The position numbers and the translations under genes are program-made. Shown piece by piece: positions 36,524 through 54,287 of a stretch of 64,000 bases of DNA. Source of the DNA: Corallium rubrum (taxonomy: Eukaryota > Cnidaria > Anthozoa > Scleralcyonacea > Coralliidae); the NCBI GenBank assembly GCA_964035015.1, contig OZ036011.1, positions 11,447,394 to 11,511,393 of the forward strand, given 5' to 3'. A model generated the notes under the pieces. That model searched no databases. It was not told the origin of the DNA and worked only from the letters and a program-made list of their open reading frames with translations. Position 1 is the stretch's first letter; each line of letters opens with the position of its first letter.

Positions 36524-39360
36524 CTAGTCGGTTGCCAGTAGTTTCCTAGGCGTGACGTCAGCAGCATGTGGCGTAGTGTGTCGTGAGCACATGTAATACC
36601 CCGAATGATGATGATGATGTAACACTCGATCTAAGTCCCAGCGAGAGAACATTGGGGTGACAGGAGGACTGTTGGGGAAGTATGAGTACAATGATGCTCT
36701 TCTGTTCAAGCTTTGTGCTTGAAGACGTAAGGTGAGTGGGTAATTTCTTCCGTACGGCGAATATTTTTCACTACCATCTTTCTTCATTCGAGCACGTCGA
36801 TTCTGGAACCAAACCTTTGATGAAAAAAGAGATGTTATAATTTTAAGGGCGGACATAAACAACGTTTTTACTTTATATATTTATCTATTTTTACTCTCGC
36901 TCATCCTTTTTACACCCCCTCCTTCTTGCTCATCGACGGTATGAATAGCAAATGTCTTTCGCATCTCACTATCGATTTGTTATTGTTATTTTGATTTGAT
37001 TGACTAATTTTTCGCATCTCATCAATTTGTTATTGTCATTTTTATCTGATTGGCTTATTTTTGGTCACATGATTACCTTTCGTATATGAGCTCATAGTTT
37101 GTTTACACTCTTTACGTTTCTCTCTGACGAAGGTCCTTCGCTCGAAACGTTAGACTCCTGCGTTCTCTGTTTCGGCAGTATATCTAACCTTACTATATTT
37201 CGATTGTTATAATTTTAGCTAGTTTACAATTTGTTTTTATCAGCTTTTTCAAACTGCAAATATAGTAAATAAGGTATATACGAGTAAATAAATCAGAGCA
37301 TGAGAGTAAAATGATGAAGGGTTCCGCTTGAAACGTCAGTACTCTGTTATCTTAAGGTGGATTTCCATTCAGTGCATTTTATCGCGCGATCGACTTTTTG
37401 CGATCGCTTTCTTTTGAATTGTGGGTTGTCAAGCGGAACGCATTTCATTAGCTTTGGTTGAATACACACATTTCAAAAGAAAGCGATCGAGAAAAGTCGA
37501 TCGCGCGACAAAATGCACTGAATGGAAATCCACCTTAAGGCCATGTCCACACTAATCCATTTTACAACGAAAACGGAGACTTTTTGATACGGTTAGGCCT
37601 TTCGTTCACACTAATCCGGCGTCTTCGGTGACCAAAACGGAGCTTTCGAAAACGCTTTCCAGAGTGGAGACATTCGAAGACGCCGTATTTCTGCACCAGT
37701 GTGGACGGCGAAAACGAAGCTTTCCAAAAAGGCTGACGTCACGACGATCATGTGATCTGGGTTCCAGTCACCCACGGCCTTTGTTCATGGTCGTTTCGGC
37801 GTTTTAATGTGGATGGCAAAAACGATTCGAAAACGATAGTATGGACGGAAAACGTTTGATACGTGTGGACATGGCCTAAAATCTCGACATTTCAGGATCT
37901 TATTACGGGGAGATTGTATGTGAATTATTATACGTCAGCTACAAATAACTCAGAATATACGAATAATCGAGCATGCGCATTAGGTTGAAACGCTGTTTTG
38001 CTGCAATTGATTCCCTGCTCATGCGTAGTAACGTTCCTATCCGACAGTTATTTTTTTTAATGTAAAGTGACTGGGAATGAAAACATCGAAAAATTGGATA
38101 ATAAAATAAAATAAAATTGAATAATAGAATTATTAGAGAATTATTGAAATTAGTTTCTGCTAAATGTCATGATTTGTCAGTGTCTGTTTATGAGAGATGA
38201 TTATTTACGAGAGGTGATTATATTGAGTACCTGAACTTGTAAATTTTCCATGCCAAGGCGAGCGGCCAAAAATTTCTTCAACATTGTTGAGGGATAACAG
38301 TTTCCTTCGAATGCTTCTTCCAGGATGTCCAACTGCCATCTTTTGTACGTGGCACGACGTCGTCTCGTCCTGGTTTCTGAACAACATAAACACATTCTTT
38401 AACTATAACGAGTTCGCTGTGTAGACGACTTTCAGCTTAGTATATTTCTATTCCATGGCTTAGGCTACGGAAGAATTCGAGACCAGTTCCGAATTCGTCC
38501 CGTACCGTGTATAAACGGGGTCTAAAGCCGGTTTTCCGGCACTAGGCGATTTTTTTCGCGCGAAGCAACTTTCTTTTGTTCGAATTCAATAGATTTCTGA
38601 TTAGTTCCAGCTCAGAGCTCATGAGGCAAAAGACAAAGTCGCTTCGCGCGAAAAAAGTCTCCTGCTAAAGTATAGAGTTTGTAAACATTTGTTCAGCATT
38701 CCGAGTTTTCTTAGTATTAACATGAGAACTTACGACAGCTTGTACTGTTGTACGAAAAGAACTGATAACTAAATCCGAGCTGAAATGTATTTTTCATAAC
38801 TTTTCGCTATTGCCAATCACCATAATAAAGGCATTCTCCCAAGCAAAAGTCAGGGTTAGAGAAAAACTGGTACGGCCACCACCCGAGAGGAAGGTTTCCT
38901 AGTGAGGAAGGTTCAAAATGAAAACATGTTTATAAAGACCGCATAAAACATTTAGAACCTGAGGACGTTGTAATTGAATGTAGGCAGTGTGTTGACGAGG
39001 AAGATATTGACTGTTTAGAACAAAACATTTGCTAACCAACAAATGCGCAACACTGGCAGTGGGCACGTTTGAGAAAGATTGTGAAAACGTGAAATCCTAT
39101 ACCAAGGAAGGTTGAAAACTTTCACCTTTAATAACATGAACTGTAGTTTGAAATTTACCTTGAGCTGCTGTTTCTTCAATATTTTCTTCATTTTCTTCTT
39201 CAAGTTTTTCCTCCGAGCTCATTGTTAAATCTTTCATTTCAGTATTTCGCCATTCTCGTTCGTGCATCACACTTGGACAACTGAAATATTCAGGAAAATA
39301 CGAACTGGAAGTCTCAAAATGACACGCACGACAACTACTTAAGTGTGAACTTGAAGCCAT
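36524..39360 (-). CDS. Divergent paired-like homeobox protein
   Basis: Three exons (39159-39360, 38231-38376, 36524-36814) give 212 residues and end at TAG. The homeodomain is residues 71-130: [50 protein letters not shown]. It keeps W48, F49, Q50, N51 and the 46/47 intron of paired-like genes, but helix 2 is unusual and I cannot name the family. The N-terminus has a Cys/Ser patch then an acidic Glu-rich run; the C-terminus holds a five-His run (LHHHHH) before a short Thr/His-rich end. The start is the first ATG in frame, at 39360. Its layout (intron before the homeodomain, then 46/47) matches the gene at 26428, suggesting an old inverted duplication or a shared class pattern. Confidence 0.8.
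37105..37205 (+). mobile_element. Penelope-like end with hammerhead-like motif
   Basis: 37124-37151: CTGACGA, hairpin, GAAAC, GTT, followed by 'tttcggcagtatatctaacc'. In an intron of the divergent homeobox gene. Confidence 0.6.
37305..37345 (+). mobile_element. Penelope-like remnant cut by a MITE
   Basis: 37311-37337: ATGATGA ... GAAAC GTC; the core C is mutated. The family tail is missing because the TTAA element at 37356 follows directly. Confidence 0.55.
37356..37534. mobile_element. GATTTCCATTCAG fold-back MITE, clean single copy
   Basis: GGTGGATTTCC ... GGAAATCCACC between TTAA sites (37352-37355, 37535-37538). Reference copy for the cluster at 7614-8439. Confidence 0.8.
37539..37876. 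mobile_element. GGCCATGTCCACAC MITE, TAA duplication (Harbinger-like)
   Basis: Ends GGCCATGTCCACAC and complement, flanked by TAA (37536-37538, 37877-37879). It shares its left TAA with the TTAA of the preceding MITE, so the two are back to back. Confidence 0.7.
38524..38672. repeat. Fold-back repeat
   Basis: Arms 'ttttttcgcgcgaagcaact' and complement around about 65 bp; its left border abuts a GACCCCG-family end fragment. Confidence 0.5.
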
Positions 39361-40403
39361 TCTCTCTCGAACTTCAATCAGCTGCAAAGAGCTCAAAACT
39401 ACAACTTAAACAACACGAACCTCAATTTAGTTTTGTCAATTTACGGCACCAAAAAACGTCTTTTTATAGCCATCTATTTTAAGACAAAAATCTCGCTGCT
39501 TACCCAATCAAATGCTGTGCATTATTCTCATAAAAACGCAATAAAATTAAACGTTGTCTGCTTATTAAATTGTTTTAGACTTATACAGTAGCTTCTTGAT
39601 TCAGCCGTAAAGGTGATCATATATTGCGGCCCGCGCTCTGCTATAAAAAAGATCCAGCCTGCATAGATTATCGGCATTAAACGTTTAGTATTGGAAAAAC
39701 TGGAATAATATTTTGCTAAATTTAACATAATAGTTGATCGATCTTGACAGTTATGCCGTGATATTAGGGTATTTTGCTACACCACACATGCACTGACTGC
39801 TTTGAACAATAAAAAACTGAAGTTTCATTTGAAATACTTTGATCACCAAATGCTTGTGTTGTTTTAACTAATTTGCACTGTTCATAATTTGATTTCATCT
39901 CACATTCAATAAGCCTGTACATGCCGATGAAAATTATAAAATAATTAGGGAACAACACACTGAGTGGCGTTTAAGAAATAGAAAATATTCCTGGTGTTTT
40001 CATGTATACTTTTATAGCAGTCATATAGATTTATTTTACCACGCTTCTATTGGGAAACTATATTTTATTTTTTTATTTTATTTTACAAGATTTGCCAGAT
40101 AATACACACATACAAACAATCAACAAATATAAAGGAAATAAATAGTGATATAAATTAAATACAAAGGCAGGGACTGACCACAGAGATAAATCTCCAATAA
40201 CGGGGTCCCAATTTAGTCTTTTAATACAACTAGAGATTGGTGTATCAATACGCTCTCCTCTCGAATCAGTTTGAAACTGCTGGGGTTTCTTTTTAATTAA
40301 ATTACATTTTGTAAGCATGCATGCATGATTTAGTGGAAAGATCAGGGTATCATAAAAGTGCAGTGCTGCATGTAAGGCAATGCGTTGCGATTTCAAAAGC
40401 CTT

Positions 40404-40649
40404 GGGCCCCACTTACACTATTACGGTACGGTGGTGGTCTGGATTGGGGTGAGCGTTCCGTCGCAAAAAAATCGTCTGTTTACACTATGACGGTACGGTA
40501 AATTTACCATAGCGTAGTGATTTGCAGCCGGAGTGCTAAGCGTAGTGACTACGCTACGGAAAACCACTCCGGAATAGTGTAAACACAACAAAGAAACGTG
40601 GTGATTTTTCAACGGAAGACTGACCGTACCGCAATAGTGTAATGGGGCC
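40404..40649. mobile_element. GGGCCCC-ended MITE
   Basis: Inverted ends 'ggccccacttacactatta' and 'atagtgtaatggggcc', internal 'acggtacggt' repeats. No clear target duplication. Confidence 0.55.
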
Positions 40650-41104
40650 TCAAAATGATAAAATGGTGAGCTGTTTGAGAACGCAATACTGATGTTTCGA
40701 ACCGAAGCCTAGCCAGTGACACGAAGCTAAGCAAAGCCTTTTAGCAGAGTAAATAATAAATGTAGTGGAAAGAGTTTCTACAAACTAAACTCTTATTATG
40801 AAGTTCAGCTACTTTTCTTTCTTTATGCAAACTATTTTCAGTATTACCAATCACCATGGTTACTGATACGTTTTCCAAAGCATTATTTATATTTGTCACT
40901 ATGACAACCAAATAAACACACAACACACAAAAACTGCGATTGTCAATATTTTATTTGCATACATTTCTTAGTGCCCTGCATGGTTAACGTTTTATAGTCA
41001 ATTATATTTATTATATTTGTTCCATATTTATACAATTACAATCAGTTTCACTCAATTAATTGTGGTATTTCATTTAGAGATAAGATGAGTGTTTTTATTC
41101 AAAG

Positions 41105-41225
41105 TTTTTTTCGTTTGTTTTTGCTGTAGAAGCTGTCGTAAGTTCAACTCAGAGAAAACCTCTGAGCTCGAGACGGGACTCGAACCCACAACCTTCCGAA
41201 TGCCAGCTGGACGCTCTCACCATTG
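41105..41225 (-). repeat. tRNA-like repeat, minus-strand head
   Basis: B-box 'gggactcgaacccacaac' (minus-strand ggttcgagtcc) and tail intact; the A-box end runs directly into the minisatellite at 41213. Confidence 0.7.
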
Positions 41226-41770
41226 ACCATTGATGCTTTCACCATTGATGCTCGCACCATTGACCATTGATGCTCTTACCATTGATACTCTCACCATTGA
41301 TGCTCTCACCATTGACCATTGATGCTCCCATTGACCATTGATGCTCTTACCATTGATGCTCTTACCATTGATACTCTCACCATTGATGCTCTCACCATTG
41401 ACCATTGATGCTCTCACCATTGATGCTCTCACCATTGACCATTGATGCTCTCACCATTGATGCTCTCACCATTGACCATTGATGCTCTTACCATTGACCA
41501 TTGATACTCTCACCATTGATGCTCTCACCATTGATGCTCTCACCATTGACCATTGATGCTCTCACCATTGATGCTCTCACCATTGATGCTCTCACCATTG
41601 ATGCTCTCACCATTGATGCTCTCACCATTGATGCTCTTACCATTGACCATTGATGCTCTCACCATTGATGCTCTCACCATTGACCATTGATGCTCTCACC
41701 ACTGACCATTGATGCTCTCACCATTGATGCTCTCACCATTGACCATTGATGCTCTCACCACTGATGCTCT
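41213..41770 (-). repeat. 'gctctcaccattgat' minisatellite grown from the tRNA-like head
   Basis: About 37 units of 15-16 bp, many with an extra 'gaccattgat'. The minus-strand unit tcaatggtgagagc is exactly the A-box part of the tRNA-like repeat on its left. After the array the original element resumes at 'ctctcaccattcccaggtat'. Confidence 0.85.
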
Positions 41771-41776
41771 CACCAT

Positions 41777-41960
41777 TCCCAGGTATAAATATCGAAAACA
41801 ACCTTGGTCTACCATCTGAGTTCCAGTGGCTCAATGGTGAGATCGTCTGGCTGGCATTTGGAAGGTTGTGGGTTCAAGTCCCATCTGGAGCTCAGAGTTT
41901 TTCTCTGAGTTTAACTTACGACAGCTTGTACTGCAAAAATATACGAAAAAACTTTACCAA
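41777..41960 (+). repeat. tRNA-like repeat, plus-strand head
   Basis: Same as 2228-2405: 'caggtataaatatcgaaaac', A-box-like tggctcaatggtgag, B-box-like ggttcaagtcc, tail to 'cagcttgtactgcaaaa'. It lies about 50 bp from the GALK polyadenylation signal. Confidence 0.75.
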
Positions 41961-42006
41961 CTCAAGCTGAAAACACTAATAACGTACAAAAAATCATTTT
42001 ATTCAA

Positions 42007-48470
<6,464 letters not shown>

Positions 48471-48765
48471 ATTTACGGGTCACTGTAGTACTGTACTAGT
48501 TTCCATCTGCCAAACTGACATGGCGTCTTTTATTAACAAATTTCATCACGAATGCTAATCTTTTTTTAACCGGAAAATTAGTCCCAACTATAAATCTAAA
48601 CTTAAAACTAATCCTGGTCTTAAAATCCCCGATTAATGCTGCACAAAAAGAAACAAAAGTTGAACTACAAAATAACGTTATGTCAGTTTGATAGATGGAA
48701 ACAAGTAGTTCCTTCAAAAAGGTCAAGGACTCAAACCATTTAAAATCCAGAGTTCGAAATCCAAA
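48471..48765. promoter_or_regulatory. Probable bidirectional promoter, GALK / ECI1
   Basis: The two start codons face away from each other across 295 bp with no repeat inside. No TATA box is evident. Shared control is inferred from the spacing. Confidence 0.5.
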
Positions 48766-51700
48766 ATGGCTGCTTCATCATGTGTTGCGCGCTTTGCCAG
48801 AAAAATGAGATTTTCTCCCTCTGGTAAGGTAGCAATTTGTTATAAAACTACTAGGACGATCTTATGGGAATCCAGACATTAACACTTCGAAGCCTGAAGA
48901 CGAGTCTTTTGCACTTTATTCTGGCTAACGCCAGACGATTTTGTTCAGGCAGTTCAGCACATGGAGAAGTCCAGGCCTGAGGCCTCAACGTGTTAAAAAA
49001 ACTGATTTTAAATGCTGTATTTTTAATTTCTAGGTCTGTTTTCTGGCTGCACCAGAGGTCAGTTGCATGTCTTTAATCAAAAGCAAACTGTTGCTTTTAT
49101 TCCGCGATGTTCTCATATTTCAACGGATAGTTTGTCGTATTTACACGTGACCAAAGAAGATGGATATGGTATCATTGAAATGAAACGAAAGCCAGTGAAT
49201 TCTCTAAGTCTGGAAATGCTTACTGAAATAAGCAATGCCATTGATGAGCTGGAGGATGATAAATCTTGTCAAGGATTGATTCTGACTTCTGTAAGTGACT
49301 GGTTTTGATTCAGGAGGTGTGGGGGGTGAGGGGGGTGGGGTAGGGGTGCATAGGTGAGGGATTGGGGGCCCCCCTATTTCAATGCAATATTCTCAGAAGT
49401 GTGCTAAGTAATATACAGCAGCATTTAACCCCTCTCCCATGCCCTTGGGTGATACTTTTTTCAACATAGTAATTTTAAGGCCACAGGAATTTTAGCCTGC
49501 ATAGCTTGGCAATTGGCCAGTTTGATTAATAAGTCTATTACAACCTTGGCAATTAGCTATAATTTTTTTTTAATTTGCACTTTAAACTTTGTTTTAGGCT
49601 TTGCCAAAAATTTTCTCTGCTGGTTTGGATATAACTGAAATGGTTAAGCCAAAGGAAGAAAGACTCGTAAAATTCTGGCATTCATTTCAAAATGTTTGGC
49701 TCAAACTCTATGGCTCGCGACTGGCCACAGTGGCTGCTATTAATGTACGGTATACAGTATTAAGTTAAAGTGCACCTAACCCCAAATATTTTTTTAAAAA
49801 AAATCAAATTACTGTGGTTTGTTGAGTACCTCAGTCCAAAAATTTTTTGATTTGGATGAATTCTCGAGTTTCTATGCCCTGTTGAAATGTCGAAAATCGC
49901 CGCCATTTCGGTTCACGGCCGAGTTTTCAAAAGGCATGGGAACCAGCACATTTATGACGTAGATTCCGGAACGCCTAGATTGCTCGCTCACTGTACTATT
50001 GACTAGTATTTTGTGGGATGTCTACTTAATTTCTCCATCATGAGAACAGGTACGTGCGTTTGATTTTTAATTTTTCTGATCATATAAACTAAAGCTATAC
50101 CCTTCAGGCGGTTATACGTCGCGAATGACAATTTTCTGATCTTAATACTATTGTATTTTGTACACATTGTCAGGTATAAATACTATACCGCTCTATAGCT
50201 TCTATATCTACGGACTCTTTCTCTAGAACTAGGATGAGCCAAAAACATAAGATGTTCCTTCAAGTCTGCCGTGGTTTACTATCTGGAAAGCTGTGCGTGT
50301 AGCCCTGAGGGAAAGCCGTACGAAGTGGAGGGAATATCAAGCTGCGATTCTGCGGATATCAAAGCCGTACGAGAAGCGCCGAGAACGTTCGTCTATTGTT
50401 ATGGTTTGTCTTCCCTTGCTTATTTATTGTTCTAATACCTTTCATTAAATCTGATTCCACACTAGTTTATGCTTCTAAAGTTTTATGTATATGTCAACAA
50501 CGTTCTTTAATAATGTTTAATAAAAATATGATGAAATTGGATATTTGTTTGCTTTCATTTGCGTGAATTCTTATACATTGCTATTTATTATATTTCGGCG
50601 GTTTCTCCGTCTGTTGTCTCTGTTGGATTTGTTACTTTGTTGATATCGTAACTATTGCTACAAGAATAGTATCCGATGTATAGTATATGTCTATGAACTC
50701 TTGCAAGCGGTCCAAAGACAGCCAAGTCAGCTGAGAAACGTTCGGTGAAAAATATATACGAAGTCATACTTCAAAGCTGAAAGCGAACGTTCTTTGAATA
50801 AAATAATTATATTGGTCTCCGTGCTTCCAATATTCTTTTGGACATCTCACTGTCTTAAGCTTTTCACAAAATTGCCAGAAGACAGAACTCAGAAGCATAT
50901 TTTTAACATCGAACTGTGCGAATTGAAATAAGAATATCAAGTGATGGTATCAAGCACTAATAATCGGGCGTTCCGGAATCTACGTCACAAATGTGCTAGT
51001 TCCATGCCTTTTGAAACTTTGCTTGCAACTCGGCCGTGAACCAAAATGGCGGCGATTTTCGACATTTCAACAGGGCATAGAAACTCGAGAATTCATCCAA
51101 ATCAAAAAATTTCTGGACTGAGGTACTCAACAAACCACAGTAATTTGATTTTTAAAAAAAAAATATTTGGGGTTAGGGGCACTTTAATAACAATTCTTAC
51201 ATACAGTACAGTGGAAACTATCTTGAACTGCCAAGAGAGATGAAAAATAATTTGAACTAAATATGGAAACAGTTATAGGAAAATTAGTGGAAAGGAAATC
51301 ACTCTTGTTCGAGATAGAAATCATACTCCCCCATGGAAGAGATGGCAAATGGGCCCTCCCCTCCTTTTTGGACATCCTGCAAGAATTTACTTGCCTTCGG
51401 ACTACACAAATTTGTTTGGGGGAGGGGGAACCATGGATCTTTTCTTGGATGACTCAATGTTCAGATATGCTTCAATTATTGCAGATTGCACAAGATGGGG
51501 AGGAGCTATTTGATAGCTGTGACATGCATGTGTATAGCCATTATAAGAATAAATGGGAGAGGGGGGTTATAACACTGGGAATCAATATTTATTTTGTACA
51601 ACGTACAACACAGGGAGCAAGTCCAGCTGGTGGATGTCTACTGGCTGTGTCATGCGATTACAGAATTATGGTAGATGGCTGTGTAATTGGACCAAATGAG

Positions 51701-53868
51701 ACTCAGCTGGTAAGTTAAGTTCTAATCTAAATCTAGCCATATCAGTAAAATAAACTTACAAAATTGCAGTATAAAAAGCATCAGGCATAAGCTGTCAGTC
51801 TAGAATAAAACACTTAAAGTCTACATCCAACATAAGAGCTTGATTTGGATTTATTATACAAGCTGTTGTAAGTTAAACTCAGAGAAAAACTCTGAGCTCA
51901 GCTCCAGGACTCTGACCCACAACCTTCTGAATGCCAACAACTTACAACAGATTCTACAGCACAAAAAACCTAAAAAAAAACTTTACCAACTTCAAGTTGA
52001 AAACACTAATAACAATGATACAAGTTAACCCTTTGTGTCCTAGACTGGCCAAAACTTAGAGCTGCTCCCAATTACAGTTGATTTCACATTACTTTACCGC
52101 CGTGTGTTGCGAAGTTCGTTGGGAAGTTCCGAAGTTCGTTCGGAAGTTCAGAATTACATTGCCAAGGTTGAAAAATTATCCAATCAAATTGCGAGCTGTC
52201 GATCAAAACTCGTTATGATTGGATAATTTTTCAACCTTGGCAACGTAATTCCAAACTTCCGAATGAACTTCGGAACTTCCCAACGAACTTCGCAACACAC
52301 GGCGGTAAAGTAATGTGAAATCAACTGTAATCGATTATTTTTTTCATTTTTTCCCCCAATCGATTATACTTAAGAATAATCGGACCATCTACAACAACTC
52401 TGCACAGCATGATGCTGGAATGATTTAATCTTGTTTTGTTAAACAAATAAGTAATGACTGATTATGATTACACACCTTTATAGTTAAACCAATTATTCAT
52501 AAACTGATTAAGCAATAGTATCCAGTATCATTTAGGAGTGTCGAGTGTAAACTAAACATCCTCTCTGTCTTGTCATGTCTCTTGTGTGAACTGTGAGAGC
52601 GCGAGAAAGTGCGCAATCTATAACCATGATCAAACTGATTTAAAACGTGAATAATGACTGAATTGTTGGGTGACAACAAGGGAGGCAATCTCCAACAAAT
52701 TTAGTAAAAACTTTATAAAAGCACCCCCTAATTCCTTTGAATGGACAAACCACCATGGACATGTTGTATTTCATTCATGACATATTTAATCAATACGCTT
52801 AATTGATATTAATCGATTGTTGACAATGATTAATCAATTACAAAAAGGAACCGATGGGAGCAGCTCTACCAAAACTCCTGTCTAACAGTATTAACACCAG
52901 ATGGTTTTACTTGCAAAAAATAAATCTGGTAGTCAAAAAAGGGATGCTGTCTTTTTCTTTCTTTAGGGAATTGTTGCTCCAACTTGGTAAGTACCAACCA
53001 GACCTGTTTCACATTTGCAAGAATGTTCCTCAGTTTGAAGCAGCCATGTTGTTGTTCTCTCAGGTTCAAGGACACTCTTGTCAATACTGTTGGTCATCGT
53101 CAAACAGAACTAATGCTCTCTCTTGGTCAGTTACTGGCTGCTAGTGATGCATTGAAAATAGGTCTGGTAGACAATGTTCTCCAAGGAGATGTGCTAGAGG
53201 AAGCAAAAACTGAATTGAAGAAGTGGTTACCAATACCTGGTAAAAGTTTTAAATAATTTTATAATTAACCCATTACAGTGATTTATTTTTATTTATTTAT
53301 ATTTATTTATTTATTTGTTTATTTATTTTTTTATTTATTCCCCCCCCCTGACATAACCCCCCACTTCTGGTGCACACCCTTTATTGCTCATCTGGTCAGG
53401 AATGGGTTAATATCTTGAACTTTTGATTTGCATTCATTTCTCAAAGAAATATTTAGGTCTATGGTATTAACCCTTTATCATCCAGTGGCCACTCCATTGA
53501 TGAGTAAAATCGTCTGGCGTTAGCCAGAGTAAAATACTAAAGGCATCGTTGGGCAAGAAAGGGTTAACCAAGATAGTCTATTAACCCTTTATCACCCAGT
53601 GGCCACTCCATTCGTCTGGCGTTAGCCAGAGTAAAATACTAAAGGCATCGTTGAGCGATAAAGGGTTAAGTGAACTAAACTATTTTCCTGATTTCTAGCT
53701 GAAGCAAGAAACACAACTAAAATACTGATGAGAAGTCCACTTCTGGATAAACTGAGAAAAGAAAGAGATGAAGACACAAAAATGTTCCTGGAACTCGTTG
53801 GTCAGGAATTGACACAAAAAATAGTTATAGGATATTTGAAAAAGTTAGCTGAGAAATCCAAAAAGTAA
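48766..53868 (+). CDS. ECI1: Mitochondrial enoyl-CoA delta isomerase 1
   Basis: Shifts cis/trans-3 double bonds to trans-2 so unsaturated fatty acids can finish beta-oxidation. Seven exons (48766-48823, 49034-49290, 49598-49744, 51614-51709, 52967-52986, 53064-53239, 53699-53868) give 307 residues, the family length. The Arg-rich, acid-free N-terminus (MAASSCVARFARKMRF) looks like a mitochondrial presequence. Crotonase-fold marks: FSAGLDITEM and SPAGGCLLAVSCDYRIM (oxyanion hole), then GPNETQLGIVAP with the catalytic Glu. Exon 5 is only 20 nt, yet the frame requires it (GIVAPTW). AATAAA lies shortly after the stop. Introns carry a 1.4-kb TTAA transposon and a fold-back element. Confidence 0.94.
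48883..48992. mobile_element. TTAA-type MITE with core
   Basis: TTAA (48879-48882) CACTTCGAAGCC ... CTCAACGTG TTAA (48993-48996). Core on the minus strand at 48921-48937. In ECI1 intron 1. Confidence 0.65.
49769..51183. mobile_element. TTAA-flanked DNA transposon with ~215-bp inverted repeats
   Basis: Ends AGTGCACCTAACCCC and GGGGTTAGGGGCACT between TTAA (49765-49768, 51184-51187). Long arms include 'tttcggttcacggccgagtt' and 'gacgtagattccggaacgcc'. The 1-kb interior has no intact transposase frame. Same architecture as 11534-13374. In ECI1 intron 3. Confidence 0.75.
51855..51940 (-). repeat. Decayed tRNA-like repeat
   Basis: 'ctgttgtaagttaaactcag', 'aaactctgagctc' and 'ctgacccacaaccttctgaa' mark the minus-strand head; the A-box half is lost. 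Confidence 0.6.
52071..52335. mobile_element. Fold-back element ATTACAGTTGATTTC
   Basis: Arms about 115 bp ('gttgatttcacattacttta', 'ccgccgtgtgttgcgaagtt') with internal GAAGTTC repeats. In ECI1 intron 4. Confidence 0.65.
53471..53563. mobile_element. TTAA-type core MITE (reference copy)
   Basis: TTAA then CCCTTTATCATCCAG ... AAGAAAGGG then TTAA. Core at 53511-53527, perfect. Only 93 bp. In ECI1 intron 6. Confidence 0.75.
53585..53665. mobile_element. TTAA-type core MITE, tandem neighbour
   Basis: TTAA CCCTTTATCACCCAG ... GCGATAAAGGG TTAA, 21 bp after the previous copy. Lacks 'tgatgagtaaaat' before the core (53613-53629). Confidence 0.75.
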
Positions 53869-54287
53869 AATAATACAGCCATGTAAGTTGTCTTATTGGT
53901 GAGAATAAATTATATTTACATTGTGTATCTCAAGATATCAGATATTTTTGTTGTACATGAACTGTACAGTAGTGGGCTGTCTGTTAAGTCTGTTAAGAAA
54001 TGAGTCTATTTCTTAACACTGGTTTCCACTCCAGAACATTTTCCACAGGACAGGAAAGTTTCCTTAAGTTTGTGTTATTAAATGTTGTTAGTTCTGACCA
54101 AGAGCTCACTAGACCTAGAAAACTCTTTTTTCCAGTTAATCCTGTCCTGAGGAAAATTTTCCTGAGTGGAACCAACCTTAACTTTTAATCCTCATAGAAA
54201 AACTGCTCTCTGTGTACTTACATGTAACTCATTATATTTTGTAATTTATTTTTTTACAATTAAATTGTTAATTACTAAACATTGCCA

